DNA of 30,370 nucleotides from RGIG5327 sp045612485. Lineage in GTDB: Bacteria; Verrucomicrobiota; Lentisphaeria; Victivallales; UBA1829. Positions 1-8,287 of this stretch are shown here, in pieces (the first letter of the stretch is position 1; each line of letters starts with the position of its first letter). The stretch is from the NCBI GenBank assembly GCA_045612485.1, contig JAZKZE010000087.1:1-30370 (forward strand). Direction: 5' to 3'. The position numbers were made by a program, and so were the translations under genes. Below the pieces are notes generated by a model. The model was not told the origin of the DNA. It made no database searches and saw only the letters and a program-made list of their open reading frames with translations.

Positions 1-534
1 GGTGAGATCTCCGGTGCCATGCTCAAAGAAATGGGGATCGAATATGTGATCATCGGTCACAGCGAACGCCGCCAGTACTTCGGTGAAACCGATGAAACTG
101 TGAACAAACGTATTGCTGCTGCTCTCAAATACGATCTCAAACCCATCGTCTGTATCGGTGAAACTCTTGAAGAAAGAGAAGGCAACAAGACTGAAGCCGT
201 TCTTGCCAAACAGATCAAAGACGGTTTCGCCAATATCGCAGCAGCGGATATGGCAAAAGTCACCATCGCCTACGAACCCGTCTGGGCGATCGGTACCGGC
301 AAAACCGCAACCCCCGACATGGCTGAAGAAACCCATGCCTTCATCCGTAAGACCTTTGCTGATCTCTACGGTGCAGAAGTAGCTGAAGCTCTGGTCATCC
401 AGTACGGCGGAAGCATGAAGCCCGAAAACAGCAAAGACCTCGTTGCCCAGAAAGACATCGACGGCGGTCTTATCGGCGGAGCTGCTCTCAAAGCTGACTC
501 CTTCTATGATCTTGTGGCAAATGCCGCACTCTGA
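1..534 (+). CDS. tpiA: Triosephosphate isomerase, 3' part (5' end outside window)
   Basis: This enzyme interconverts dihydroxyacetone phosphate and glyceraldehyde 3-phosphate in glycolysis and gluconeogenesis (cytoplasmic). The reading frame is open from base 1, so the start lies upstream; 177 residues are visible against about 250 for the family. The catalytic His is in IIGHSERR (His codon at 58-60). The catalytic Glu and flexible loop 6 are in AYEPVWAIGTGKTAT. The phosphate-binding segments YGGSMKPEN and GGLIGGAALK follow near the C-terminus. All active-site motifs that fall inside the window are intact. It converges on the next gene across a shared terminator. The internal Met at 19 lies within the conserved fold and is not the start. 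Confidence 0.97.
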   Translation, partial: GEISGAMLKEMGIEYVIIGHSERRQYFGETDETVNKRIAAALKYDLKPIVCIGETLEEREGNKTEAVLAKQIKDGFANIAAADMAKVTIAYEPVWAIGTGKTATPDMAEETHAFIRKTFADLYGAEVAEALVIQYGGSMKPENSKDLVAQKDIDGGLIGGAALKADSFYDLVANAAL

Positions 535-560
535 TTTATAGAGAACTGATAGAAAAAGAG

Positions 561-600
561 AAAATCTCCGGTATGGAAAATTCTGTACCGGAGATTTTTT
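561..600. terminator. Two-way intrinsic terminator between convergent genes
   Basis: A perfect 13-bp stem (561-573 with 586-598, core ATCTCCGGTA) encloses a 12-nt loop and runs into a T tract on the plus strand. On the minus strand the stem is followed by TTTTCTCTTTTT. It sits between tpiA and the convergent SDR fusion gene and can plausibly stop transcription from both. Confidence 0.85.
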
Positions 601-664
601 ATGGTTCGACAGTTTTTTTAAAAAGGGGAGGGGGGATTGTTTGTCCGCCACCATTATCCTGCAA

Positions 665-2170
665 TCAGCGTCCGAAGTTACAGAGGTAGCCGCCGTCAAT
701 AAAATGGGTACTTCCGGTTACAAAAGAAGATCTGTCTGAACAGAGGTTCATAATAAAATCCACGATTTCAACAGGTTCAGCAGCTCTCTTGAGCGGAGTA
801 GGCATATTTGCCATATCAGGACGGGTCAATACCGGCCCGGGAGCAACGCATACTGCACGCACATTATGAGGCGCACCGGCAAGAGCCAGACATTTTACAA
901 ACTGGAAAAGTCCGCTTTTACTTGTTCCGTACATAGGGCCGTCGGGGCTTGCCTGTACTCCGCTGACTGACCCCAGACAGACGATTACGCCATGTTTCTG
1001 TTTTACCATTGCAGGCATACAGGCTCTGGCAAAATAGACAGGACCTCTTAAATTTACATCCAGTCCCCAGTCGATCACTTCAATGGGCTGTTCATAGAAG
1101 GGGTGGAAACTTTTGCAGCACCGGGGTTCATAACCTCCGGCAAAACAGAGAAGATAATCGATACTTTTGTATTTTTCCAAAGCGGCGGCGGCTGTTTTTT
1201 CCGCATCGGCATAGCTTCTTACATCCGCTGTGATCCCCATTGCTTTCCCGCCATTGGCACAGATATTTTCCACGGCAGCATCAATAGCATCTTTATTGAT
1301 ATCAACAAGAACCACAGAAGCTCCCTTTGCCGCAAAAAGTTTTGCAGCAAGCAGCCCCATTCCCGAACCGGCACCTGTAATAACGGCAGTACGGTTGATA
1401 AATTCACCGCTTTCCATTTTTCCTGCGGCAGATGCCCAGGGGGTACGGCGGCGCATAAAATCAAGAGCCTGTTTGACGGTTGGCTGAACATTGCCTTCCG
1501 TGCAGCGGACAAAGGTCATCAAACTGCCGTTGAGCAAAGTTTCGTAACGCTGATATTTTTTACCATAGTCCCCGCTGCAAACAAAAACAAAGGGGATGGG
1601 AAGGGTGGTTGAGAGTGTTTCAGAGATCTCTCTGCTTATCATATATTCTTCTTCCGTATTGCAATGGAATACGGCTTTGGAAATATTCACACCCCGTTCG
1701 TAATGGGTATGGAAGTATTTTAATGTTTCATCCACACTGCATGGTTTGGAAACATGGGAGGACATAAGAACTGTTGCCCCTTTTTCCCGGAGTTCACCTA
1801 TAAGGCGTTTCTGCTTTTTCACAGCCTCTTCATTAAAGGTAAGCTCCCCTTCCTGTTTATCGAAAATATCTCCCATCACATCTACGATACTTGCCCCGTT
1901 ATCCGCAGCCATAAGCAGGATCTCCGCCCGTTTTTCATCGGAAATATGGGCTGTTGCAGTACTGCGGTAACAGCATACATAACTTTCCACTCTGCAGCAT
2001 GCCGAAAGAATCTTTTTTATAGATTCAGCAGTGAAAAATTCTTCCTTCAATCCGTCAAGATCGATAACAACACCATGTGCGCCCTGTGCTTCAAATTCTC
2101 TGATATTTTCCATGAGAGCTTCAGGTGTGGCATGTTTGTCACAAATCCCGAAAAGCGGTCCGTATTTCAT
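665..2170 (-). CDS. Fusion of type I 3-dehydroquinate dehydratase-like domain and SDR oxidoreductase
   Basis: The 501-residue protein has two domains. Residues 1-240 resemble type I dehydroquinate dehydratase (AroD): SSH at 137-139 fits the catalytic His, ISK at 163-165 the Schiff-base Lys, and R208 followed six residues later by GS (215-216) and TF matches the substrate-binding Arg/GS pattern. R69 fits another conserved Arg. The usual C-terminal APGQ loop and the N-terminal Glu/Arg of the substrate site look altered. Residues 257-501 are a classical short-chain dehydrogenase: TGAGSGMG (265-272) cofactor loop, a Ser in the GSVSG segment, YGTSK (414-418) catalytic Tyr and Lys, and a C-terminal IDGGY. 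The usual NAG motif reads FAG. The start is supported by AGGAG upstream. The substrate is unknown; shikimate or quinate-type cyclic polyols are an inference from the AroD-like half. Confidence 0.8.
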   Translation of the reverse strand: MKYGPLFGICDKHATPEALMENIREFEAQGAHGVVIDLDGLKEEFFTAESIKKILSACCRVESYVCCYRSTATAHISDEKRAEILLMAADNGASIVDVMGDIFDKQEGELTFNEEAVKKQKRLIGELREKGATVLMSSHVSKPCSVDETLKYFHTHYERGVNISKAVFHCNTEEEYMISREISETLSTTLPIPFVFVCSGDYGKKYQRYETLLNGSLMTFVRCTEGNVQPTVKQALDFMRRRTPWASAAGKMESGEFINRTAVITGAGSGMGLLAAKLFAAKGASVVLVDINKDAIDAAVENICANGGKAMGITADVRSYADAEKTAAAALEKYKSIDYLLCFAGGYEPRCCKSFHPFYEQPIEVIDWGLDVNLRGPVYFARACMPAMVKQKHGVIVCLGSVSGVQASPDGPMYGTSKSGLFQFVKCLALAGAPHNVRAVCVAPGPVLTRPDMANMPTPLKRAAEPVEIVDFIMNLCSDRSSFVTGSTHFIDGGYLCNFGR

Positions 2171-2212
2171 TTTCTACTCCTGTAAGTTGTTGTTAAATGC
2201 GGTTTCTGCTAT

Positions 2213-2241
2213 AATATACATACCGGCAGATAAAAAAACAA
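2213..2241 (-). promoter_or_regulatory. Candidate promoter for the AroD-like/SDR gene
   Basis: Read on the minus strand, TTGTTT (2236-2241) and TATATT (2213-2218) are separated by 17 nt, about 43 bases upstream of the start codon. The spacing is ideal, but the -35 match is only partial. Confidence 0.4.
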
Positions 2242-2422
2242 GTTTCCGAAAACTTTTTCCGGAGCATTATCATAAAAGTACAATAAATTGCAAGAAAATG
2301 AAAATGATACCGTCTGCCGGCGAAAAGAATTTGACAGCAGGGCAGGGGATCGCTTTTTCAAAATTACAGGACAGGTGTAAAAAAAAATCTGTAAAAATAT
2401 ATGAAAAAACAGAAAATATTGC

Positions 2423-2450
2423 TTGATATTTATGACAAATCATGTATATT
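2423..2450 (+). promoter_or_regulatory. Sigma70-type promoter for the NDK-like gene
   Basis: TTGATA (2423-2428), a 16-nt spacer and TATATT (2445-2450) give a good housekeeping-type promoter. Transcription would start near 2457, leaving a leader of about 40 nt before the ATG at 2499. The gene has an AGAAGGAAG ribosome-binding site. Confidence 0.65.
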
Positions 2451-2498
2451 TAACAGGTTTTAAATCAAAAAACATACAGTGTACAGAAGGAAGATATT

Positions 2499-3698
2499 AT
2501 GGCAATAGAGTTATCTTATGTGCTGATTACTCCCTACTCTCTCATGAAATCCCGTACCGGCGGAATCATCGCCCGCCTGCTTTCCCGTTCTGATCTGGAA
2601 CTGGTGGGGGCGCAGGTACTGATACCGTCAGAAGAGTTCGGAAGAAAGTACAGTGCCAGTCTTTGTACCCAGCTGGAGGATAATGATCCTTTTGCTGCCA
2701 AACTTTTCAGCGATTATATCCGGGAAAATCTGCTGCCCCAGGGCGGAGAAAATCCTGTACGGATACTTATTCTGCTTTTCCGTGGCGAGGAGGCCTGCCG
2801 GAAACTTTCCGAAATCGTCGGCTCCCACCTGCCCAATGCCAAACACAGACAGTTCTCCGATATTATTGGTGAGACCATCCGGGATACCTATGCAGATCTG
2901 GTTTTCAACAGAGACGGTTCTCTCAACTATTTTGAACCGGCTGTTTTTACCCCTTCCGATCCGGAAGCCGCCCTTCAGAAACTGGAGATCATTGCTGACG
3001 AAGCGGAAAAAAGTCCCAATCTTGTGGAAGTGAATCCCAAAGATGAAAATCCGGAAAAAACACTGGTTGTGATCAAACCGGACAACTGGCGTGAACCCAG
3101 TACAAAACCCGGAAGTATCATTGATATGTTTTCCAGAACCGGCTTAAAGATCGTTTCCTGTAAGATCCATCCCATGTCCGTGCAGGATGCTCTGGAACTT
3201 TATGCACCTGTGAAAGATTCCCTGCGAAAAACTCTTGCTCCCGCCATTGCAGAAAAAGCAAGACTGGAACTGGAAGGGGCTTTCGGCATAAAGATCGGAA
3301 AGGAACGGGAAAAACAGTTTATTGATACGGTGGGGATACCTTATGCCGATGAGCAGTTCAACAGGATCATTGAATTTATGTCCGGGTTCCGTCCGGATTC
3401 CCTGAATGAAAGTGAATATCAGCTTCCGGGAAAAGTAAAAAGTATGGTTCTGGTTTATGAAGGAAAAAATGCCGTTTCCAAAATCAGGGATGTACTTGGC
3501 CCGGTTGATCCCACCCAGGCACCCGGCGGAACGATCCGCAGAGAATTCGGCCATGACGTCATGGTCAATACTGCCCAATCCTCCGATTCGGAAGAAAGTT
3601 TCCTCCGGGAGAGCAATATTCTCAAGATCCGGTACAACAGCATGGCCGCGATCATCCGCAAATATTTGCAGGAAATCAATCAAAACAACATAAAATAA
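2499..3698 (+). CDS. Tandem nucleoside-diphosphate-kinase-like protein lacking catalytic histidines
   Basis: The 399-residue protein carries two NDK-fold segments. The C-terminal one (about 187-380) is clear: TLVVIKPD (188-195), GSIIDMF, LVYEGKNAVSKIRDVLG, DPTQAPGGTIRREFG (337-351), then NTAQSSDSEES (357-367), which aligns with the canonical NVIHGSDSVES and puts Gln360 where the phosphorylated His should be. The N-terminal segment (about 4-155) is more diverged: a TPYSLMKSRTGGIIARLL start, GETIRDTY (124-131) in place of GTIRGDF, and FTPSDPEAA (150-158) in place of HGSDS-EAA. It therefore also lacks the His. Normal NDK is about 140-150 residues. The fold probably still binds nucleotides, but ordinary NDP kinase activity through a phospho-His seems unlikely. 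It is the first gene of a probable three-gene run with the aminotransferase and hrpB. Confidence 0.8.
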   Translation: MAIELSYVLITPYSLMKSRTGGIIARLLSRSDLELVGAQVLIPSEEFGRKYSASLCTQLEDNDPFAAKLFSDYIRENLLPQGGENPVRILILLFRGEEACRKLSEIVGSHLPNAKHRQFSDIIGETIRDTYADLVFNRDGSLNYFEPAVFTPSDPEAALQKLEIIADEAEKSPNLVEVNPKDENPEKTLVVIKPDNWREPSTKPGSIIDMFSRTGLKIVSCKIHPMSVQDALELYAPVKDSLRKTLAPAIAEKARLELEGAFGIKIGKEREKQFIDTVGIPYADEQFNRIIEFMSGFRPDSLNESEYQLPGKVKSMVLVYEGKNAVSKIRDVLGPVDPTQAPGGTIRREFGHDVMVNTAQSSDSEESFLRESNILKIRYNSMAAIIRKYLQEINQNNIK

Positions 3699-3757
3699 TA
3701 ATTTTACCGGTTATCCGGAAAATGTGAACCAAGAAAAGAAAAAGGAACTGAAAAACT

Positions 3758-4942
3758 ATGAATGACCTGACTGCATGCAACAGCACCATGGCATTTCTTG
3801 CCCCCTCTGCAACTCTTGCAATTTCAGCCAAGGCAAAAGCAATGAAAGCTGCTGGAGAAGATGTCTGCTCTATGGGAGCCGGTGAACCTGACTTTGATAC
3901 CCCCGCCCATACCAAACAGGCGGCGACCGAAGCACTGCTCCGGGGCGAAACAAAATATACTCCCGCCTCCGGTATTCCTGAATTAAAAAAAGCGATCGCG
4001 GAAAAGTTTGAAAGAGATAATCATTTCAAAGTTGATCCTTCCCAGATCACAATTTCCCCCGGTGCTAAATTCAGCGGATTTGCTGCAATCGTTTCCCTCT
4101 GCGGTATCGGTGATGAAGTCATTCTGCCTGCTCCTTACTGGGTAAGCTATCCGGAAATGATCAAAGCTGCCGGAGCAAAGGCTGTGATCGTTCCCTGCCT
4201 TGCAGAAAACGGTTATGAACTTGATCCCGCTGACTTTGAAAAAGCGATCACTCCCCGTACAAAACTTCTGATCCTCAACAGTCCCTCCAACCCCACCGGA
4301 GCAGTCTGGAGAAGAAGCACGATCGAAAAGATCGCGGAAATCGCTCTGAAAAACAATATCATGGTCATGTCTGACGAGATTTATGAAGAACTCGTTTATG
4401 ATGCAGATGCCGAGCATACCAGTATTGCTTCCCTTTCTCCCGAAATGCTGGAACATACTGTTACCATCAATGGTTTGAGCAAAGCCTATGCCATGCCCGG
4501 CTGGCGTCTGGGGTATCTTGCCGCACCTGCCTGGCTGTCCAAGAGAATCAATGCTTTCCAGAGTCATACCACAGCAAACCCCACATCCTTTGTTCAGTTT
4601 GGTGCTATTGCTGCACTGAACGGCCCCCAGGATGAAGTGGTATCCATGAGAAATGCTTTTGCAAAACGCAGAGATCTCATTTACTCTCTTGCTTCTTCCA
4701 TTGAAGGAATCAAAGCCGTCCGTCCCCAGGGGGCATTCTATCTCTTCCTGGACATCTCTTCTTTCGGACTTGCTTCTGCTGACTTTGTAGCAAAACTTCT
4801 GGATCAGGAAAAACTTGCAGCCGTTCCCGGCGATGCATTCGGCGATGACCGCTGTATCCGTCTTTCCTACGCATGTTCTGAAGAGTTGATCAGAAAATCT
4901 CTTGACAGACTTGCTTCCTTCTGCGCCTCTCTGAAAAAATAA
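3758..4942 (+). CDS. Class I/II PLP-dependent aminotransferase (aspartate aminotransferase-like)
   Basis: This is a 394-residue fold-type I aminotransferase, probably transferring the amino group between aspartate (or a related amino acid) and 2-oxoglutarate in the cytoplasm. The Schiff-base Lys is K242 in GLSKAYAMPGWRLGY. NSPSNPTG (174-181) holds the Asn that contacts PLP, SDEIY (205-209) the Asp pairing with the pyridine nitrogen and the Tyr, R250 follows the Lys motif, and R368 in IRLSYA fits the alpha-carboxylate Arg. The length is normal for subgroup I-gamma/I-beta AspAT. The start at 3758 follows AAAGGAAC. It lies 59 nt after the NDK-like gene and 10 nt before hrpB, so co-transcription is likely. 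Exact substrate specificity cannot be read from sequence alone. Confidence 0.9.
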   Translation: MNDLTACNSTMAFLAPSATLAISAKAKAMKAAGEDVCSMGAGEPDFDTPAHTKQAATEALLRGETKYTPASGIPELKKAIAEKFERDNHFKVDPSQITISPGAKFSGFAAIVSLCGIGDEVILPAPYWVSYPEMIKAAGAKAVIVPCLAENGYELDPADFEKAITPRTKLLILNSPSNPTGAVWRRSTIEKIAEIALKNNIMVMSDEIYEELVYDADAEHTSIASLSPEMLEHTVTINGLSKAYAMPGWRLGYLAAPAWLSKRINAFQSHTTANPTSFVQFGAIAALNGPQDEVVSMRNAFAKRRDLIYSLASSIEGIKAVRPQGAFYLFLDISSFGLASADFVAKLLDQEKLAAVPGDAFGDDRCIRLSYACSEELIRKSLDRLASFCASLKK

Positions 4943-4952
4943 TATTTCCGTT

Positions 4953-7529
4953 ATGGTTCAGAAATTTGATCCGGCAGAAACAATGCTGCCGGTTGCAAAA
5001 GTAATAGATGAATTGAAAACCGCTCTTTCCCGCAAGGGGAGGGCGGTTCTTTGTGCGCCTCCGGGCGGGGGGAAAAGTACACTTGTACCTCCGTCGCTGC
5101 TTGGGGCGGATTTTCTGTATGGACAGAAGATCATTATGCTGGAACCCCGCCGGCTTGCCGCAAGAAATACGGCAAAAAGAATAGCAGATCTTTTACAGAC
5201 TCCGTTGGGGGAGGTGGTTGGGTGTCACACAAGATTCGATCACATCGGAACAAAAGAGGTTCCTATAGATATCGTAACGGAAGGTGTGCTTTTGCGGATG
5301 TTGCAGAACGATCCGGCTCTTACCGGAGTGGGACTGCTTATTTTTGATGAATTTCACGAACGCAGTATTGAGGCGGATCTCGGTTTGGCTCTGGCATTGG
5401 AAAGTGCCTCCGTATTACGGGATGATCTGCGTATTCTTGTAATGAGTGCCACGCTTGATACAGTAAAGGTTGCTGGACTTTTAAAAAATGAGGAAAATAA
5501 TCAAGAGGCTCCTGTGATTGTTTCTGAAGGAAAGATGTATCCGGTCGAAACTCTTTACAGACCCAATGATCCGGGAAAGGATCTTGTGGGTAATGTGTGC
5601 AGTTCTGTTATTGAGGCATTGAACAGTTATTCCGGTGATATTCTGGTATTTCTGCCCGGGGAAGGGGAGATAAAGAGCTGTATAAAATGGATGCAGAAAT
5701 ATTTTCCTGATATGGAAAAACAGCGTTTGGCAGATTTTCCTCTTTATGGAAATCTTCCTCCGGAAGAACAGGACAGGGCTTTACAGGTCTCGCAGGAGAA
5801 CTTCCGGAAAGTTATTTTTTCCACTTCTGTTGCGGAAACAAGTTTGACTGTTGAGGGGGTAAAGATCGTTATTGATGCCGGTCTGATGCGATGTGCGGTA
5901 TATTCGCCGGGCAGTGGAATGGATCATCTTGAAACAAAAAGAGTTTCAAAAGCCTCCGCCGACCAGAGACGGGGGAGGGCAGGGCGTACTGCACCGGGGG
6001 TATGTATCCGGTTATGGCATATTTCCGAAGAACGGGGAATGGCTCCATTCAATACTCCGGGTCTGCTTCAAGCAGATCTTACCTCATTTGTATTGCAAAT
6101 TGCCCAGTGGGGGATCCGGATTTCTGACGTAAACGAAATGAAATTACTTGATCTCCCTCCGAAGGGAGCCATGGAACGCTCTGTAGAACTGTTATTCCAG
6201 CTTGGCGCTTTGGAAAAGGACAGCTCCGGAATCACTTCCTACGGCAGACAATTATGTAAATATGCCCTGCATCCACGCCTGGCACATATGGTGATCCAGG
6301 GGGAAAAGGCCGGAAAAAAGGCTTTGGCATGTGCTATAGCGGCACTGGCACAGGAAAAAGATATTTTTATTGCCCCCGGATCAGCGGATATTGTACTGAG
6401 ACTGGAATATCTTGTAACAGGAAATACTAAAGGGGAAATGGAAAATTCTCCTGTGGACCGCAATGCACTTTTCCGTATAAAGAACATTTTGAAAAATGAT
6501 TTCCGTATCCGGGAAAATGAACTTGGTAAAGAGGATATTTATTCCCGTTATACCGGAAAATTGCTTGCCATGGCATATCCGGACAGGATCGGAAAAAAGA
6601 TCCCTGAAAGAAAAAATGAATATCAGTTAGCCAACGGAACAAGGGCGGTTCTTCCGGATAATGATCTTTTGAATAAAGAAGAATATCTTTGTATAGGTTC
6701 AGCAGAAGGATTGTCCGCTGTACCGAAGATCCGTTTTTGTGCGGCATTGAATGAACAGGATATTCCGGATGAGCTGAAAAAGAGTTCCATTGAAACATTC
6801 TGGAACAGTACAACAAAAAGTATAGATGCCTTTGAATGTACAAAAATCGGGTCATTAACATTATCCCGCAAAAAAATTCCTGCCAATTCCGGAAAGATCC
6901 CTATGAAGCAGAGAACGGAAACATTGTTCAAAGGGCTGCGACTGCACGGGGCAGGGGTGCTTCCGTGGAGCGAAAGGGAAATTTCCATAATGAAAAGATG
7001 TACTTTTCTGCATAAATATATTGGAGAACCCTTCGTTGAATTAACTCCGGAAACTCTTCTGGATGAATTGGAACTCTGGCTGGAAGGATTTCTTTCCCCT
7101 TCCTGTAATTCTGTTGCAGCACTTTCCGGCAATATTCTTGCAGCAGCTTTTGATTCTCTTTTTGATTATTCCTTGAAACAGGAACTGGATAAACTGGCTC
7201 CCGAAAGGATCGAAGTACCCACTTCTTCAAAAATCAAAGTTGATTATGATTCTGATCCGCCCCATCTTGCTGTGAAATTACAGGAACTTTTCGGAATGAT
7301 GGATACCCCTGTTATTGCCGGGGGGAGGGTGAAGATCGTTATGGAGATCCTCTCCCCTGCCATGCGGCCCATTCAGGTGACCGGCGATCTTGCCGGATTC
7401 TGGAAAAGCTCCTATTTTCTTGTCCGTAAAGAGATGAGAGGGCGTTATCCCAAGCATGACTGGCCGGAAGATCCCCTTAAGGCTGTGGCTCACAGAGGCT
7501 CAAAACGAAATTCTCCAAACAATAAATAA
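4953..7529 (+). CDS. hrpB: DEAH-box ATP-dependent RNA helicase HrpB
   Basis: This 858-residue SF2 helicase has every core motif: Walker A APPGGGKST (35-43), LEPRRLAAR (63-71), the DEFH box at 132-135 (DEFHERS), SAT at 165-167, the motif V region STSVAETSLTVEGV (290-303), and motif VI QRRGRAGR (338-345). The long C-terminal half, with the YPDRIGKK signature and a tail rich in the HrpB C-terminal pattern, separates it from HrpA. HrpB is a widespread bacterial RNA helicase with no settled cellular role. The start at 4953 is 10 nt after the aminotransferase stop and has no convincing ribosome-binding site, so translational coupling is plausible. Met11 (4983) is an alternative start. Confidence 0.95.
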   Translation: MVQKFDPAETMLPVAKVIDELKTALSRKGRAVLCAPPGGGKSTLVPPSLLGADFLYGQKIIMLEPRRLAARNTAKRIADLLQTPLGEVVGCHTRFDHIGTKEVPIDIVTEGVLLRMLQNDPALTGVGLLIFDEFHERSIEADLGLALALESASVLRDDLRILVMSATLDTVKVAGLLKNEENNQEAPVIVSEGKMYPVETLYRPNDPGKDLVGNVCSSVIEALNSYSGDILVFLPGEGEIKSCIKWMQKYFPDMEKQRLADFPLYGNLPPEEQDRALQVSQENFRKVIFSTSVAETSLTVEGVKIVIDAGLMRCAVYSPGSGMDHLETKRVSKASADQRRGRAGRTAPGVCIRLWHISEERGMAPFNTPGLLQADLTSFVLQIAQWGIRISDVNEMKLLDLPPKGAMERSVELLFQLGALEKDSSGITSYGRQLCKYALHPRLAHMVIQGEKAGKKALACAIAALAQEKDIFIAPGSADIVLRLEYLVTGNTKGEMENSPVDRNALFRIKNILKNDFRIRENELGKEDIYSRYTGKLLAMAYPDRIGKKIPERKNEYQLANGTRAVLPDNDLLNKEEYLCIGSAEGLSAVPKIRFCAALNEQDIPDELKKSSIETFWNSTTKSIDAFECTKIGSLTLSRKKIPANSGKIPMKQRTETLFKGLRLHGAGVLPWSEREISIMKRCTFLHKYIGEPFVELTPETLLDELELWLEGFLSPSCNSVAALSGNILAAAFDSLFDYSLKQELDKLAPERIEVPTSSKIKVDYDSDPPHLAVKLQELFGMMDTPVIAGGRVKIVMEILSPAMRPIQVTGDLAGFWKSSYFLVRKEMRGRYPKHDWPEDPLKAVAHRGSKRNSPNNK

Positions 7530-7536
7530 TGATATC

Positions 7537-7614
7537 GTTTGATATCTTGTAATTATATACGATATTATTAGATTAAATAAATTGGATATTATATAATATT
7601 ATAAGATATCAAAC
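7537..7614. repeat. Long AT-rich inverted repeat after hrpB
   Basis: A perfect 12-bp inverted repeat (GTTTGATATCTT at 7537-7548; complement at 7603-7614) extends inward to about 23-25 bp with one mismatch and a small gap (arms 7537-7559 and 7590-7614). The loop is about 30 nt. It begins 8 nt after the hrpB stop codon and could fold into a stable RNA hairpin that ends or protects the transcript, although no clean T tract follows. Confidence 0.6.
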
Positions 7615-7940
7615 AGTAATATTTGTAAATTGTTTCTTTTGTCTCGATTTTCCACTTGTTTCCCGTAAATCTGCTGTTTGGAGTATTGATCTGCCGGCAA
7701 GATCATGTACTATCAAACTTTGAAATATTCTGATATTTTTACTCTTCTGCTGCGTACGTTTCCCAATTCCTCTCTTTGCCCGTTTGTGACAATGTGAAGC
7801 TTTACCGGAAATATACATCATATTTTATATTCCATGTCTATGGATACTGAATATCCCTGTTTTCTCTAATGTTTTTCCCGGTAGCTCATCCCCCCGTATT
7901 TACCCCGTAGTAACGTCGTATAATATATATTATGTTAAAT

Positions 7941-7964
7941 TGACTATTACAGTAACGGGGGAGG
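7941..7964 (+). repeat. 24-bp direct repeat, copy 1
   Basis: This copy and the one at 8181-8204 start with TGACT and share the identical 15-bp core CAGTAACGGGGGAGG (7950-7964 here); only three positions in between differ. The flanks do not match beyond the repeat. The GC-rich core stands out in AT-rich surroundings. The inverted word CCCCCGT occurs upstream at 7891-7897 and could pair with ACGGGGG in this copy. Confidence 0.7.
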
Positions 7965-8123
7965 TGAAGTTTGTAAAATTCTATATATAAATTATTTATA
8001 AATATGATAACAATGAATGTTGATAACTTGTTGAGTTATTTACATGGAACGTTGATAAAAGTGATGATAACTTAATGCCGTCGGCCTGCAATGAAGGAAC
8101 CCTCTATTTTCCGATGTAAAAGA

Positions 8124-8145
8124 ACAGGGATAATACAGGGATAAT
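8124..8145 (+). repeat. Tandem 11-bp repeat
   Basis: Two perfect head-to-tail copies of ACAGGGATAAT lie at 8124-8134 and 8135-8145. They are flanked by AACAG and CTGTT, which could form a short stem. Confidence 0.7.
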
Positions 8146-8180
8146 TCTGTTGTGCCTGAAATGGTGAAATGGCTTACGGA

Positions 8181-8204
8181 TGACTTCTGCAGTAACGGGG
8201 GAGG
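8181..8204 (+). repeat. 24-bp direct repeat, copy 2
   Basis: This is the second copy of the 7941-7964 element, exactly 240 bp downstream. It has the identical core CAGTAACGGGGGAGG at 8190-8204. It lies 56 bp upstream of the -35 box of the acyltransferase promoter. Confidence 0.7.
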
Positions 8205-8259
8205 AACTTGCTGTAAAGGAGAGTTCAGTAATACTGGGGATGAAAGAACCAATTAAAGT

Positions 8260-8287
8260 TTGAAAAAGAGAGGAATCATGCTATATT
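8260..8287 (+). promoter_or_regulatory. Extended -10 promoter for the acyltransferase gene
   Basis: TTGAAA (8260-8265), a 16-nt spacer and TATATT (8282-8287) preceded by TGC give an extended -10 promoter. Transcription would begin near 8294, leaving a leader of about 40 nt before the ATG at 8334, which has an AAGGA ribosome-binding site. Confidence 0.65.

Larger units (their letters stand above)
2171..2498. other. Divergent intergenic region
   Basis: This 328-bp AT-rich spacer separates the minus-strand SDR fusion gene from the plus-strand NDK-like gene. Candidate promoters for both directions are listed separately. I see no RNA gene, conserved small ORF or strong hairpin in it. A 131-codon plus-strand frame crosses it, but that frame starts inside the SDR gene antisense and has no ribosome-binding site. 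Confidence 0.5.

Noticed and set aside
8124..8145. Resemblance of the tandem 11-mer to part of a homing endonuclease site (I-SceI-like word)
   Set aside because: Only a short word matches, and there is no intron or endonuclease gene nearby.
7609..8252. Two minus-strand frames of about 70 codons in the non-coding gap
   Set aside because: They lack ribosome-binding sites and family motifs and cover repeat elements, so chance frames are more likely than small genes.
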